Below, piece by piece: positions 26,101 through 34,909 of a stretch of 64,000 nt of DNA (the stretch's first letter is position 1; each line of letters begins with the position of its first letter). Under the pieces are notes generated by a model. That model had not been told where the DNA came from and did no database searches. It worked only from the letters and a program-made list of their open reading frames with translations. Position numbers and translations under genes: made by a program. Source of the DNA: Limnohabitans sp. Rim8 (GTDB taxonomy: Bacteria > Pseudomonadota > Gammaproteobacteria > Burkholderiales > Burkholderiaceae_C); assembly GCA_945897465.1 (NCBI GenBank), contig CAMDFK010000016.1, forward strand, positions 1 to 64,000, written 5' to 3'.

Positions 26101-27723
26101 ATGGCCCATCGATCCTTCTCGCGTTACCTGCCTTGGTTGATCACGGCACCCGCAGCCCTTTTGACCTGGCCCGTGTCGACTTGGGCCAGTGCAGGCTTTG
26201 GTGTGCTGTTTCTGATGGGCTGGCTGGACTTCCATCAAACCAAGCAAGCCGTTCGGCGCAACTACCCCTTGACGGGTCGTTTGCGTTATGGCTTGGAGTA
26301 CATCCGGCCTGAAATTCGTCAGTATTTCCTGGAAGACGACGAGGAAAAACTGCCTTTTTCGCGCAACCAGCGTGCCATGGTCTACGCACGCTCTAAAGTA
26401 CAAAACGACAAGCGCGGCTTTGGCAGCATCAAGGACATGTACCACCCGAAAGCCGAGTGGATCACGCATTCTTTGCAGCCCACCGAGCTGGACCCAGCGG
26501 ATTTCAGAATCACCGTGGGCGCACACCAATGCCATCAGCCATATGCCTTGTCACTGCTCAATATCTCGGGCATGAGTTTCGGGGCCTTGTCGCCCAACGC
26601 CATCAAAGCCCTCAACAAAGGTGCGGCTCTGGGGCAGTTTGCGCACGACACGGGTGAAGGCAGCATTTCACGTTACCACCGCGAGCCGGGTGGTGATTTG
26701 ATCTGGCAAATTGCCTCGGGGTATTTCGGCTGCCGCACAGCCGATGGCCAGTTTGACCCTGTGCGCTTTGCCGAGCAGGCCCGATCGCCGCAGGTCAAGA
26801 TGATCGAGGTGAAGCTGTCGCAAGGCGCCAAACCCGGCCACGGCGGTGTGTTGCCCAAAGCCAAAGTGAGCCCCGAAATTGCCGAAGCGCGGGGTGTGCC
26901 CATGGGCCAAGACTGTGTGTCCCCGGCCCGTCATTCCGCGTTCAGTAACCCACTGGGGCTGGTGGATTTTGTGGGGCAGTTGCGTGAACTCTCGGGCGGC
27001 AAGCCCGTGGGCATCAAACTGTGTGTGGGGCATCCGGCCGAATGGTTTTCACTGGTCAAGGCCATGGTGCAGACCGGGCAGACACCGGACTTCATCGTGG
27101 TGGATGGCTCGGAAGGCGGCACGGGCGCAGCGCCCATAGAGTTTGCCGACCATGTGGGCATGCCCTTGCGTGACGGATTGCGTTTGGTGCACAACACCTT
27201 GGTGGGCGCAGGCCTGCGCGATCGCATCAAAATCGGGGCGTCGGGCAAGGTGATCTCGGCTTTCGACATGGCACGCTGCCTTGCGCTGGGGGCCGACTGG
27301 TGTAACTCGGCGCGGGGCTTCATGTTTGCGCTGGGCTGCATCCAGTCGCGCAGCTGCCACACCGACCACTGCCCCACAGGCGTGGCCACACAGGACCCGA
27401 TTCGCCAACGCGCCGTCGTGGTTACAGACAAGGCCGAGCGCGTGTATTACTTTCATGCCAACACCTTGCATGCCTTGGCCGACCTCTTGGGTGCCGCTGG
27501 TTTACAAAAACCGGGCGACATCACCCCCCAGCACCTCATGGTGCGCAATGCCCAAGGTCAGGCCCGCACCCTGGCTTCAAGCCTTGACACGCTGGCGCCC
27601 GGTGAGCTCATGCGCGAGGCGGCGGTGCCACAGACGCTGCCCAGCCCCTTTGACGGGTTCTGGCATGCCAGCCAAGCGCAGCATTGGGGCGTACCTGCAG
27701 CCTCGCCGAAGCAGCCCGCCTGA
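26101..27723 (+). CDS. FMN-binding glutamate synthase-like membrane-anchored protein
   Basis: A 540-residue member of the GltB-like central/FMN domain family, lacking the glutaminase domain of true GOGAT. Two N-terminal hydrophobic helices (YLPWLITAPAALLTW and AGFGVLFLMGWLDF) suggest membrane anchoring. The FMN site region is FIVVDGSEGGTGAAP, and CIQSRSCHTDHCPTG gives the three cysteines of a 3Fe-4S cluster. ISGMSFGALSPNAI is another family block. Its physiological reaction is not established. ATG 26101 is the natural start. Stands alone upstream of the SPOR gene. Confidence 0.88.
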   Translation: MAHRSFSRYLPWLITAPAALLTWPVSTWASAGFGVLFLMGWLDFHQTKQAVRRNYPLTGRLRYGLEYIRPEIRQYFLEDDEEKLPFSRNQRAMVYARSKVQNDKRGFGSIKDMYHPKAEWITHSLQPTELDPADFRITVGAHQCHQPYALSLLNISGMSFGALSPNAIKALNKGAALGQFAHDTGEGSISRYHREPGGDLIWQIASGYFGCRTADGQFDPVRFAEQARSPQVKMIEVKLSQGAKPGHGGVLPKAKVSPEIAEARGVPMGQDCVSPARHSAFSNPLGLVDFVGQLRELSGGKPVGIKLCVGHPAEWFSLVKAMVQTGQTPDFIVVDGSEGGTGAAPIEFADHVGMPLRDGLRLVHNTLVGAGLRDRIKIGASGKVISAFDMARCLALGADWCNSARGFMFALGCIQSRSCHTDHCPTGVATQDPIRQRAVVVTDKAERVYYFHANTLHALADLLGAAGLQKPGDITPQHLMVRNAQGQARTLASSLDTLAPGELMREAAVPQTLPSPFDGFWHASQAQHWGVPAASPKQPA

Positions 27724-27842
27724 GTGGTCGCCCCAGCACAGGCTGTGCGCCACTCTGAGCTCCAAGCGAATGGATCGGGCGGCAAAGTTGTCCGCTTGCT
27801 TGGTGTTTAATTGAGGGTTCATTACGCAACATTCAGTATCCA

Positions 27843-29114
27843 ATGCACCTTGGCCTGTCGCACCCTGGACCATCTGAGCCCATATGGCCAACAGAACCAG
27901 CAGTTTCTCTGGAAGAACTGGACCGGATCGCATCAAAGCTTGATCAAAATCTGATCATCTGGCGCGAGGACAGCGAGGCCATTGCGCGTGCAGCGCAGTA
28001 CTTGAAGGCGTTTTGGCGTTCACGGCACCCTGATGTTGCGGTGAAACGGTTCAGAGGTGATCAACGCCTGGCTTTGCTCACCCACATCAACCAAGGCATT
28101 GCCGAAATCGGGCTGAACCGGGCGCTGCAAACACCTTCTCCCCCCCGCTCGCCAAGCCAGATGGTCCTCATCACCCACGCCGAACAACTGCTCAGCGCCG
28201 ATGTGCAGATGTTGCAAGACCTCGCTGTGCAGCTTCCCGGCTTGCGTTGGCGCTTCGTTCTGCTTTGCATAGAGCGGTCAGGCGAACCCACGCATGCGGC
28301 CCTCACCAGCCTGACGCTCTTGAATGCACAGCCCCGATGGACTGCAGTGCCCGCCGCGCATCAACCTGATGCAAGGGCACTCACGGCTTCTCTGGGTCAA
28401 GCCCCCATCATGGCTTCCGCCTCTGCGTCGCCTCAGGCGCTCACCCGCTCCTCATCAGGTGGCGCGGCCAAGCGCTTGGCCTGGTCTGGCCTGGTTGCCA
28501 TCCTGGCCCTGGCCGCTTGGGGCATTTGGCAACATTTTGAAACGGCCAACCTGATGCCCTCAGCCCAGGTGCAGCAGCCTGAAACTGAAACCGCACCCTC
28601 GTCCGATGTTTCAGAGGCTGTGGTGGCGGCGCTGCAATCACCGCCCCAGCCGTCGGCATCTGCACCTCAACCGCCGGACACAGCACTCGCTGATACAGCG
28701 CCCAGCCAGACAGAAACAAACCAGGCATCGCCCACAGCGGCAGAACCCGCCAACCCAACACCCGTTTCTGCCCCACAAAGCAGCCAAGCCGACATCCCTG
28801 ACGTGGCCTTGCGGGGCGTTCGTTGGCTGGGCCAGCTGTCACCAGATTCCTACGTTCTGGTGCATGGTGCGTTTCAAACCACGGCTCAAGCCCAAAGCCT
28901 GATCCGGTCGCGGGCCGAGCTGGCCAATGCGCGCATGATCATGCGCAAGAACAGCACCCCGGGTGGCCAGTTTTTGGTGATCACCGGCCCATTTCGGTCA
29001 CAGGAGCGGGCACAAAACTACAAAGTCCGGGAAAAGCTTTCACCCCAGATCCAGGTGCGCAGAGTCTCCGATGTGCTTCTGGAAAGCGCCAGGGTCGCGC
29101 CATCACGCCCCTGA
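27843..29114 (+). CDS. SPOR-domain protein, DamX-like architecture
   Basis: A 423-residue protein with three parts. Residues 20-165 are a soluble domain with a Walker B-like strand (QMVLITHAEQLL) and no Walker A, reminiscent of the degenerate ATPase-like N-terminus of DamX/GspA-type proteins. Residues 211-229 are one transmembrane helix. Then comes a Pro/Gln/Ala-rich linker (235-320), and from about 335 a SPOR domain (YVLVHGAFQTTAQAQSLI ... GPFRSQERAQNY). SPOR domains bind denuded peptidoglycan at division sites, so a division-related role is likely. The orientation, cytoplasmic N-terminus and periplasmic SPOR, is inferred. Confidence 0.75.
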   Translation: MHLGLSHPGPSEPIWPTEPAVSLEELDRIASKLDQNLIIWREDSEAIARAAQYLKAFWRSRHPDVAVKRFRGDQRLALLTHINQGIAEIGLNRALQTPSPPRSPSQMVLITHAEQLLSADVQMLQDLAVQLPGLRWRFVLLCIERSGEPTHAALTSLTLLNAQPRWTAVPAAHQPDARALTASLGQAPIMASASASPQALTRSSSGGAAKRLAWSGLVAILALAAWGIWQHFETANLMPSAQVQQPETETAPSSDVSEAVVAALQSPPQPSASAPQPPDTALADTAPSQTETNQASPTAAEPANPTPVSAPQSSQADIPDVALRGVRWLGQLSPDSYVLVHGAFQTTAQAQSLIRSRAELANARMIMRKNSTPGGQFLVITGPFRSQERAQNYKVREKLSPQIQVRRVSDVLLESARVAPSRP

Positions 29115-29184
29115 TGGATCAAAAAGGTCCCTCAGACCACCACCCCAAGTCAAAAGCCATCCGATTGGCGGGCCCCAAGAGGCC

Positions 29185-30387
29185 TCACTTCATGGCGTCT
29201 GCCGGACGCCGCGCTTTGACATAGGCGTCGGTGGGCAAATGATTTTTGCCATCGGCATAACGCCACTGCACCATGGTGCCCTTGCCGCCGCGCTGATCGA
29301 GCTTGCCCACATAGGCCCCCATGGTGGACTGCTGGTCAATCGCGCGGTACTCCGCTGGGCCAAAGGGCGTGCTGAACTTCAAGCCACGCATGGCCAACAC
29401 CAGTTTTTCGTTGTCCACACTGCCGGCCTTTTTGATGCCCGCAAAAATCGACTGCATGGTGGCGTAGCCCACCACCGAGCCGAGCTTGGGGTTTTCGTTG
29501 AACTTCTTGTGGTAGTTGGCGGCAAAGCTGGCGTGCTCGGGCGTGTCGATCTGGTCCCAGGGGTAGCCGGTCACGATCCAACCCTTGGGCGTTTCGTCTT
29601 TCAGGACTTCCAGATACTCGGGCTCGCCCGACAACATGGACACCACCGGCGTTTTGGGGAACACGTTGCGTTGGTTGCCCTCGCGCACCAGGCGGGCCAA
29701 GTCGGCCCCGAAGGTCACGTTGAAGATCGCATCGGGCTTGGCCGCCATGGTGGCCGTGAGCGTGCTGCCAGCATCGATCTTGCCCTGGGCGGGCCACTGC
29801 TCGCTCACAAACTCCACATCTGGGCGTTTGGCCTGCAACAAGGCCTTGAAGTTGGCCACCGCGCTTTGGCCGTATTCGTAGTTGGGTGCGATGGTGGCCC
29901 ATCGCTTGGCGGGCATCTTGGCCGCTTCTTCGACCAGCATGGCCGCTTGCATGTAGGTGCTGGCACGCAGGCGGAAGGTGTAGCGGTTGCCTTTTTCCCA
30001 GACGATGGCATCGGTCAAGGGCTCGCTGGCGATGAACAAGCGCTTGTTTTTGGCGGCATGGTCGGCCAGTGCCAGGCCCACATTGGACAAAAAGCCCCCG
30101 GCCAGGATGTCCACTTTTTCTTTCGAACTGAGCTCGATCGCGTGTCGCAAGGCCTCGTCGGGCTTGCCGGCATCGTCGCGGTCAATGACCACGACCTGGC
30201 GGCCCAACAGGCCGCCCTTGGCGTTGATCTCTTCAACCGCCAGCTGCCAGCCCCTTTTGTACGGCAGGGTGAACTGCGGGATGGCCGAATAGCTGTTGAT
30301 CTCTCCGATCTTGATCGGGGTCAGGGTCTGGGCCAAAGCACTGGTGAATGCTGCGCTCAGCAAACCGGTGGCAATCAAGCGTTTCAT
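29185..30387 (-). CDS. ABC transporter substrate-binding protein, LivK-like (orphan)
   Basis: A 400-residue periplasmic binding protein of the branched-chain amino acid/amide type. The signal peptide is MKRLIATGLLSAAFTSALAQ, and mature blocks include IKIGEINSYSAIPQ, VVVIDRDDAGKPDEAL and ILAGGFLSNVGLALAD. ATG 30387 has an AGGA 8 bases upstream. No permease (LivHM) or ATPase (LivFG) gene lies nearby, so the partner transporter is elsewhere. Such orphan receptors are common in Comamonadaceae. The ligand is unknown; related proteins bind amino acids, urea, amides or aromatic acids. Confidence 0.9.
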   Translation of the reverse strand: MKRLIATGLLSAAFTSALAQTLTPIKIGEINSYSAIPQFTLPYKRGWQLAVEEINAKGGLLGRQVVVIDRDDAGKPDEALRHAIELSSKEKVDILAGGFLSNVGLALADHAAKNKRLFIASEPLTDAIVWEKGNRYTFRLRASTYMQAAMLVEEAAKMPAKRWATIAPNYEYGQSAVANFKALLQAKRPDVEFVSEQWPAQGKIDAGSTLTATMAAKPDAIFNVTFGADLARLVREGNQRNVFPKTPVVSMLSGEPEYLEVLKDETPKGWIVTGYPWDQIDTPEHASFAANYHKKFNENPKLGSVVGYATMQSIFAGIKKAGSVDNEKLVLAMRGLKFSTPFGPAEYRAIDQQSTMGAYVGKLDQRGGKGTMVQWRYADGKNHLPTDAYVKARRPADAMK

Positions 30388-30889
30388 TGGCAAATCCTAA
30401 GGTCATCAAGAAAAAGAAATGGACTTTAACAGCCACACACAAGCTTGTCGCTTTCGGGACAATTCACAACCCTGCCCAAGGACCTGAATCCTCACCCCTC
30501 ACACGCCGCACACCCCCCGCCTGCCTTGCCGATGCGCGACATCCCAGCCTGCGATGCCACTTCTTCGGCATTTGGGGTCTCGTTTTCGACAGGAACCGGG
30601 CCGCTCTGTTGTTGGCAAGCCGCTGACGGCAAATTTGCTGTCCGGGCTTGTGCTCATTTTCTTGGTCGCTGCCTTGTGACCGGCTTCAACCCAGTTCGGG
30701 CCTGAGTGCGCAGCAGCCGATGAATGTTGAGCCTGCGCCGGTGAACTGCCACCTCACCGACCTGACGGACCAAAGCCCTGTTGGCCTCATAGACACCGCC
30801 AGCCGGGCACCCGGGCGCCACGCAATCCCCCTTAAAATGTGAATACTCTGTTGTTTGGCAACGCAAAACTTTTTCACTCCAAGTCCATC
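30388..30889. other. About 500-base region without a convincing gene
   Basis: The region lies between the divergent LivK-type gene and fdxA and must contain both promoters. Short open frames on both strands (for example 30445-30705) have no ribosome site and look like chance. No terminator, repeat or known RNA motif was recognised. It is long for this compact window, so an unannotated small RNA is possible but not supported. Confidence 0.4.
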
Positions 30890-31219
30890 ATGACCCACGT
30901 TGTTTCCGAATCCTGTATCCAGTGCAAATACACCGACTGTGTGGACGTTTGCCCGGTGGATTGCTTTCGCGAAGGCCCCAACTTTCTGACCATCGACCCC
31001 GATGAGTGCATCGACTGCGCCGTGTGCATCCCCGAATGCCCCGTCAACGCCATCTTTGCCGAAGAAGACCTGCCCGCCGACCAGCAGCACATGATCAAAT
31101 TGAATGCGGAATTGGCCCAGTTGCCCGGCTGGAAAAGCATCACCAAGCGCAAAACCCCCATGCCCAACGCCGACGACTGGAAAGACAAGACCGGCAAGCT
31201 GTCTGAGTTGATCCGCTGA
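30890..31219 (+). CDS. fdxA: Seven-iron ferredoxin FdxA (3Fe-4S, 4Fe-4S)
   Basis: A 109-residue ferredoxin. Cysteines fall at 9, 12, 17, 21, 25, 40, 43, 46 and 50 ([18 protein letters not shown] and [14 protein letters not shown]), the Azotobacter FdI-type pattern for one 3Fe-4S and one 4Fe-4S cluster. The C-terminal tail ([14 protein letters not shown]) is typical of the FdxA family. It carries electrons in the cytoplasm. ATG 30890 starts at the family N-terminus (MTHVVSESC). A TrxR-type reductase gene follows after 64 bases containing a hairpin. Confidence 0.97.
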   Translation: MTHVVSESCIQCKYTDCVDVCPVDCFREGPNFLTIDPDECIDCAVCIPECPVNAIFAEEDLPADQQHMIKLNAELAQLPGWKSITKRKTPMPNADDWKDKTGKLSELIR

Positions 31220-31230
31220 GCGCCCTGAAA

Positions 31231-31267
31231 GGCCGAGCCATTCGGCCTGGATGTTCGGCCCTTTTTT
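31231..31267 (+). terminator. Hairpin with T-run between fdxA and its reductase gene
   Basis: GGCCGA at 31231-31236 can pair with TCGGCC at 31242-31247 or with TCGGCC at 31255-31260, and the second arm runs into CTTTTTT. The short hairpin gives no T-run, the long one looks like an intrinsic terminator. The arrangement would partly stop transcription after fdxA and leave lower expression of the reductase. Alternative pairing could make it an attenuator. Confidence 0.5.
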
Positions 31268-31283
31268 CTCGCCAACCGCCCCC

Positions 31284-32321
31284 ATGACCACCCCCATCGA
31301 CACCGAAGCGCTGGTCATTGGCGCAGGCCCCGTGGGCCTGTTTCAGGTCTTCCAGCTGGGCCTGCAAGGCATCGCCTGCCACCTGGTCGACGCCCTGCCT
31401 CATGTGGGCGGCCAATGCGCCGAGCTGTATGGCCAAAAACCCATCTACGACATCCCAGCCATCCCGTTTTGTACCGGCCTCGAACTGATCGAGCGCCTGC
31501 AGCAACAAATCACCCCCTTCAAACCTACCCTGCATCTGAGCCAGCAAGTGGACAGCGTCGAGCGCCTGCCCGACCAGCGCCTGCTGGTCAGCACCAGCGC
31601 GGGCCAGGCCTTTCGCACCCTCACCCTTTTCATCGCTGCGGGTGTGGGCGCTTTCGTGCCGCGCCGCATGGCGCTGGAGGGCCTGACGGCTTTTGAGGGC
31701 ACACAAGTCTTTGCCGAGTACCCCGCCCCCGAGCGCTGGGCGGGCCAGCACTTGGTGGTCGCGGGCGACGGCGACAGCGCTTTGCAAACCTGCTTGGATG
31801 CGTGCCAAGGCCCGCAAGCGGCGGCCAGCGTCACGCTGCTGCACCGCCGCGATGCCTTCAATGCCGACCCGGCTTTGACCGCACAAATGCGCCAAGCCTG
31901 CACCGACGGCCGCATGCGCTTTGTGGCGGGTCAGCCCACCGGATTCACACTGGCGCAAGGCCGCCTGCAAGCGCTGGAGCTGCTCAACCCGCAAGGTGAG
32001 ACCGAGTGGCTGAGCCTGGATGTGCTGCAAACCTGTCTGGGCCTGTCACCCAAACTGGGGCCTGTGGCGCAATGGGGTCTGGCCATGGAACGCAAACAAC
32101 TGTTGGTCAACACCGAAAACTTCGGAACTTCGGAGCCCGGCATCTTTGCGGTGGGCGACATCAACACCTACCCCGGCAAAAAGAAGCTCATCCTCTGCGG
32201 CTTCCACGAGGCCACGCTGGCCGCCTTCGGTGCCGTGGCCCTGTTGCGCCCCGAAGAAAAAACCCTGCTGCAGTACACAACAACATCCACGCTGCTGCAC
32301 CAGCGTTTGGGGATCAACTAA
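31284..32321 (+). CDS. Ferredoxin-NADP+ reductase, thioredoxin reductase-like type
   Basis: A 345-residue flavoprotein of the FNR type 2 (YumC-like) family. FAD-binding LVIGAGPVGLFQVFQLGL lies at residues 10-27 and the NADP-binding motif is VVAGDGDSALQTCLD, where the usual GGGDSA is AGDGDSA. There is no CxxC active-site pair, unlike thioredoxin reductase. LSPKLGPVAQWGL and the C-terminal GIFAVGDINTYPGKKKLILC complete the family pattern. The position directly after fdxA suggests it reduces that ferredoxin with NADPH. This fold is unrelated to the fpr enzyme at 23576. Confidence 0.9.
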   Translation: MTTPIDTEALVIGAGPVGLFQVFQLGLQGIACHLVDALPHVGGQCAELYGQKPIYDIPAIPFCTGLELIERLQQQITPFKPTLHLSQQVDSVERLPDQRLLVSTSAGQAFRTLTLFIAAGVGAFVPRRMALEGLTAFEGTQVFAEYPAPERWAGQHLVVAGDGDSALQTCLDACQGPQAAASVTLLHRRDAFNADPALTAQMRQACTDGRMRFVAGQPTGFTLAQGRLQALELLNPQGETEWLSLDVLQTCLGLSPKLGPVAQWGLAMERKQLLVNTENFGTSEPGIFAVGDINTYPGKKKLILCGFHEATLAAFGAVALLRPEEKTLLQYTTTSTLLHQRLGIN

Positions 32322-32355
32322 AATAAAGCCGTGCCGCTGTTTGAGCGGCACATTC

Positions 32356-32437
32356 GCTAGGGGTGTTGGTGGCTGCGAAGCCACCGACTGAGAAAGTCCC
32401 TTTGAACCTGATTGAGGTAATCCTCGCGCAGGGAAGC
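32356..32437 (+). promoter_or_regulatory. TPP riboswitch (THI element)
   Basis: Conserved THI-element parts occur in order: AGGGGTG at 32360, CTGAGA, then TTTGAACCTGAT and GTAATCC, ending GCGCAGGGAA. It binds thiamine pyrophosphate and would lower expression of the thi operon when TPP is plentiful. An 8-base-pair hairpin (32331-32352) precedes it. Another long hairpin downstream (32448-32484, GAGCGT with ACGCTC, one bulge) is the likely expression platform. No T-run follows it, so the off mechanism is not obvious. Confidence 0.93.
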
Positions 32438-32519
32438 TTGTTCAAAAGAGCGTTGCACTCTGTCCCTTTTGAGGGTGCACGCTCCCGGCCAGCCGACCTG
32501 CCATCACGAAAGAAACGTC

Positions 32520-33359
32520 ATGGCACTCTCCATTGAATCCCGCTTAACCCCAGACGAACTGTGGTCTGACATCCAGGCCGTTCGTCACGGCAGTCCTTTG
32601 GTGCACAGCATCACCAACTGGGTGGTCATGAACCTGAACGCCAATGTGCTGCTGGCCGCAGGCGCATCGCCCGTGATGGCGCATGCCCACGAGGAGGTTC
32701 AAGACATGGTTGGCATCGCCCAAGCCTTGGTGTTGAACATCGGCACACTCGAGCCCTATTGGGTTCAAAGCATGACACTGGCCATGGTGGCCGCGAAAGC
32801 CCGCGGCATCCCTGTTGTGCTCGACCCCGTGGGCGCAGGTGCCACGCCCTACCGCAACCAAACTTTAGAAGCCTTGCTGGCCGCTGGCCACCCCACCGTG
32901 ATCCGTGGCAACGGCTCTGAAATCATGAGCACGGCCAATGCAGCCATCAAAACCCGTGGTGTGGACAGCAGCGCCAACGCCAACGATGCCTTGGGGGCTG
33001 CCCAAGCCCTGGCCATGCGCACGCAAGGCACCGTCAGCGTCAGTGGTGAAACCGACCACATTCTGGACGCTCAGGGTCGCGTCGCGCGATTGAACAATGG
33101 GCATGTCTGGATGACCCGCATCACCGGCGTGGGGTGCTCACTGACAGCACTGATCGGTGCCTTTTGCGCTGTCCAACCCGACGCTTGGCGTGCCACGACT
33201 GCCGCCATGGCGCTGATGAGCATCGCTGGCGAGCGGGCCGCTGAACAAGCACAGGCCCAAGGCCATGGGGTGGGCACCATGGCCGCGCTGTTGCTCGACA
33301 ATCTGCAAGGTCTGCCCCAATCAGAATTCCTGTCTCGCCTCAAACTTGACTTGGGCTGA
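32520..33359 (+). CDS. thiM: Hydroxyethylthiazole kinase ThiM
   Basis: A 279-residue ribokinase-like kinase that phosphorylates 4-methyl-5-(2-hydroxyethyl)thiazole for thiamine salvage. Family blocks are [26 protein letters not shown], seen here as [14 protein letters not shown] and [11 protein letters not shown], then [14 protein letters not shown], and the catalytic [16 protein letters not shown] (G-x-G-C). ATG 32520 follows GAAAGA. First gene of the TPP-riboswitch operon; the next gene starts 8 bases after its stop. Confidence 0.96.
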   Translation: MALSIESRLTPDELWSDIQAVRHGSPLVHSITNWVVMNLNANVLLAAGASPVMAHAHEEVQDMVGIAQALVLNIGTLEPYWVQSMTLAMVAAKARGIPVVLDPVGAGATPYRNQTLEALLAAGHPTVIRGNGSEIMSTANAAIKTRGVDSSANANDALGAAQALAMRTQGTVSVSGETDHILDAQGRVARLNNGHVWMTRITGVGCSLTALIGAFCAVQPDAWRATTAAMALMSIAGERAAEQAQAQGHGVGTMAALLLDNLQGLPQSEFLSRLKLDLG

Positions 33360-33366
33360 CGAGCAG

Positions 33367-34035
33367 ATGAACACACTGGTTCGGATAAGGCGCGAACAAT
33401 TGCGCCTTTACTTGGTGACCGACTCGACACTGTGCAGAGGACGCACGCTCCAAGATGTCGTCGCTGCAGCGGTGCGTGGCGGTGTCACCTGCGTTCAGTT
33501 GAGAGAGAAAGAACTGGGGACACGCGAGTTTGTGGCCCGAGCACTGGCACTGAAATCTTTGTTATCGCCCTTGCACATCCCGCTGGTGATCAATGATCGG
33601 ATTGACGTGGCGCTGGCCTGTCAAGCCGATGGCGTGCATTTGGGTCAAAGCGACATGCCTGTTGATTTGGTGCGCAAGATCCTGCAGCCCGAAGTGTTCA
33701 TCGGTTTGTCGGTCGAAAACGATCAGGACATTGCACAGGCCATCGGCATGGATGTGGACTACCTGGGCATCAGTCCGGTGTTCGCCACGCCCACCAAAAC
33801 GGACACCCAAACCCCTTGGGGGCTGGCGGGGCTGCAACGTGCCCGTGCGATGACCGATTTACCTCTGGTGGCCATCGGCGGCATCAATGTCGGCAATGCC
33901 GTCCAAGTCAGCCGTAGCGGGGCTGACGGCTTGGCCTTTGTCAGCGCCATATGTGCCGCCGATGACCCTGCCTCAGCTGCCCGTGAATTGCGCCTCTTGG
34001 CCACAACGCCAAACCCCAACCAGCCTTTGCCATGA
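33367..34035 (+). CDS. thiE: Thiamine-phosphate synthase ThiE
   Basis: A 222-residue TIM-barrel enzyme that joins HMP-PP and thiazole phosphate to make thiamine phosphate. Motifs: LYLVTDSTLCRGRTL at the N-terminus, TCVQLREKELGTREF, PLVINDRIDVALACQADG followed by VHLGQSDM, and the phosphate-binding VAIGGINVGNA. ATG 33367 gives the family start. The stop overlaps the thiD start by 4 bases, so translation is coupled. Confidence 0.96.
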   Translation: MNTLVRIRREQLRLYLVTDSTLCRGRTLQDVVAAAVRGGVTCVQLREKELGTREFVARALALKSLLSPLHIPLVINDRIDVALACQADGVHLGQSDMPVDLVRKILQPEVFIGLSVENDQDIAQAIGMDVDYLGISPVFATPTKTDTQTPWGLAGLQRARAMTDLPLVAIGGINVGNAVQVSRSGADGLAFVSAICAADDPASAARELRLLATTPNPNQPLP

Positions 34036-34871
34036 TTCCAAAGACCTCTCGCTACCCACGACTGCTGACCATTGCAGGCTCCGACAGCGGCGGTGGTGCT
34101 GGCATTCAGGCTGACCTCAAGACATTCAGCGCCCTTGGGTGCTACGGCATGAGTGCGATCACCGCCTTGACCGCACAAAACACCACGGGCGTAAGGGCCA
34201 TCCACGCCATCCCAGCGCAGATGCTTCGAGACCAAATTGACGCGGTGATCGAAGACATTGGCGTAGACGCGGTCAAAATTGGGATGCTGCATGCTCCCGA
34301 TATTGTTCATGTGGTGGCCGAAGCCATCGACAGGCACCAACTGGGTCGGGTGGTCCTGGACCCCGTCATGATCGCCACCAGCGGTGCGGTGCTCATCGAA
34401 AATGAAGCCGTGCAGGCCTTGGTGCAGCAACTCTTTCACCGCGTCCAGCTCATCACACCCAACCTGGACGAAGCGGGTTTCCTGGTCGGCCGCACCCTGA
34501 AAAATGAAGACGACATGGAAGCCGCCGCCGACCAACTGCTAGGCCTGGGCGCTCTCGCTGTGCTGCTCAAAGGTGGCCACCTCAGTGGCAACACGGTGGC
34601 CGACCTGTTTGTCAATCACCAAGGCCAAAAATGGTGGATTCGCGGCCCCCGCATCCATAGCCAAAACACACACGGCACGGGATGCACCCTGTCATCGGCC
34701 ATCGCCGTTCACCTGGCGCTGGGTGAATCCATTGAATTGGCCATTGAAAAAAGCCACGCTTACATCCGCCAAGCCCTCTTGGCCGGTGCGCATGTGTGCA
34801 CAGGGGCCGGCAGCGGCCCACTGAATCACCAATTTGCCCCTGTGCCGATGCGCATCTTCGACACCCGATAA
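34032..34871 (+). CDS. thiD: Hydroxymethylpyrimidine/phosphomethylpyrimidine kinase ThiD
   Basis: A 279-residue ribokinase-fold enzyme that phosphorylates HMP and HMP-P. TIAGSDSGGGAGIQADLKTF is the substrate-binding start, VVLDPVMIATSGA and ITPNLDEAGFLVG are internal blocks, and HGTGCTLSSAIAVHLALG has the G-T-G-C anion hole. With ThiM and ThiE it forms a full salvage branch from HMP and thiazole to thiamine phosphate. Followed 39 bases later by a symporter gene. Confidence 0.97.
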   Translation: MIPKTSRYPRLLTIAGSDSGGGAGIQADLKTFSALGCYGMSAITALTAQNTTGVRAIHAIPAQMLRDQIDAVIEDIGVDAVKIGMLHAPDIVHVVAEAIDRHQLGRVVLDPVMIATSGAVLIENEAVQALVQQLFHRVQLITPNLDEAGFLVGRTLKNEDDMEAAADQLLGLGALAVLLKGGHLSGNTVADLFVNHQGQKWWIRGPRIHSQNTHGTGCTLSSAIAVHLALGESIELAIEKSHAYIRQALLAGAHVCTGAGSGPLNHQFAPVPMRIFDTR

Positions 34872-34909
34872 GGGCATCCTCCCCCCGAAAAAAGCGAAAG
34901 AACTTCTAA

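Noticed and set aside
30445-30705. Small open frame upstream of fdxA
   Set aside because: No ribosome site, no recognisable product and a composition unlike the neighbouring genes.
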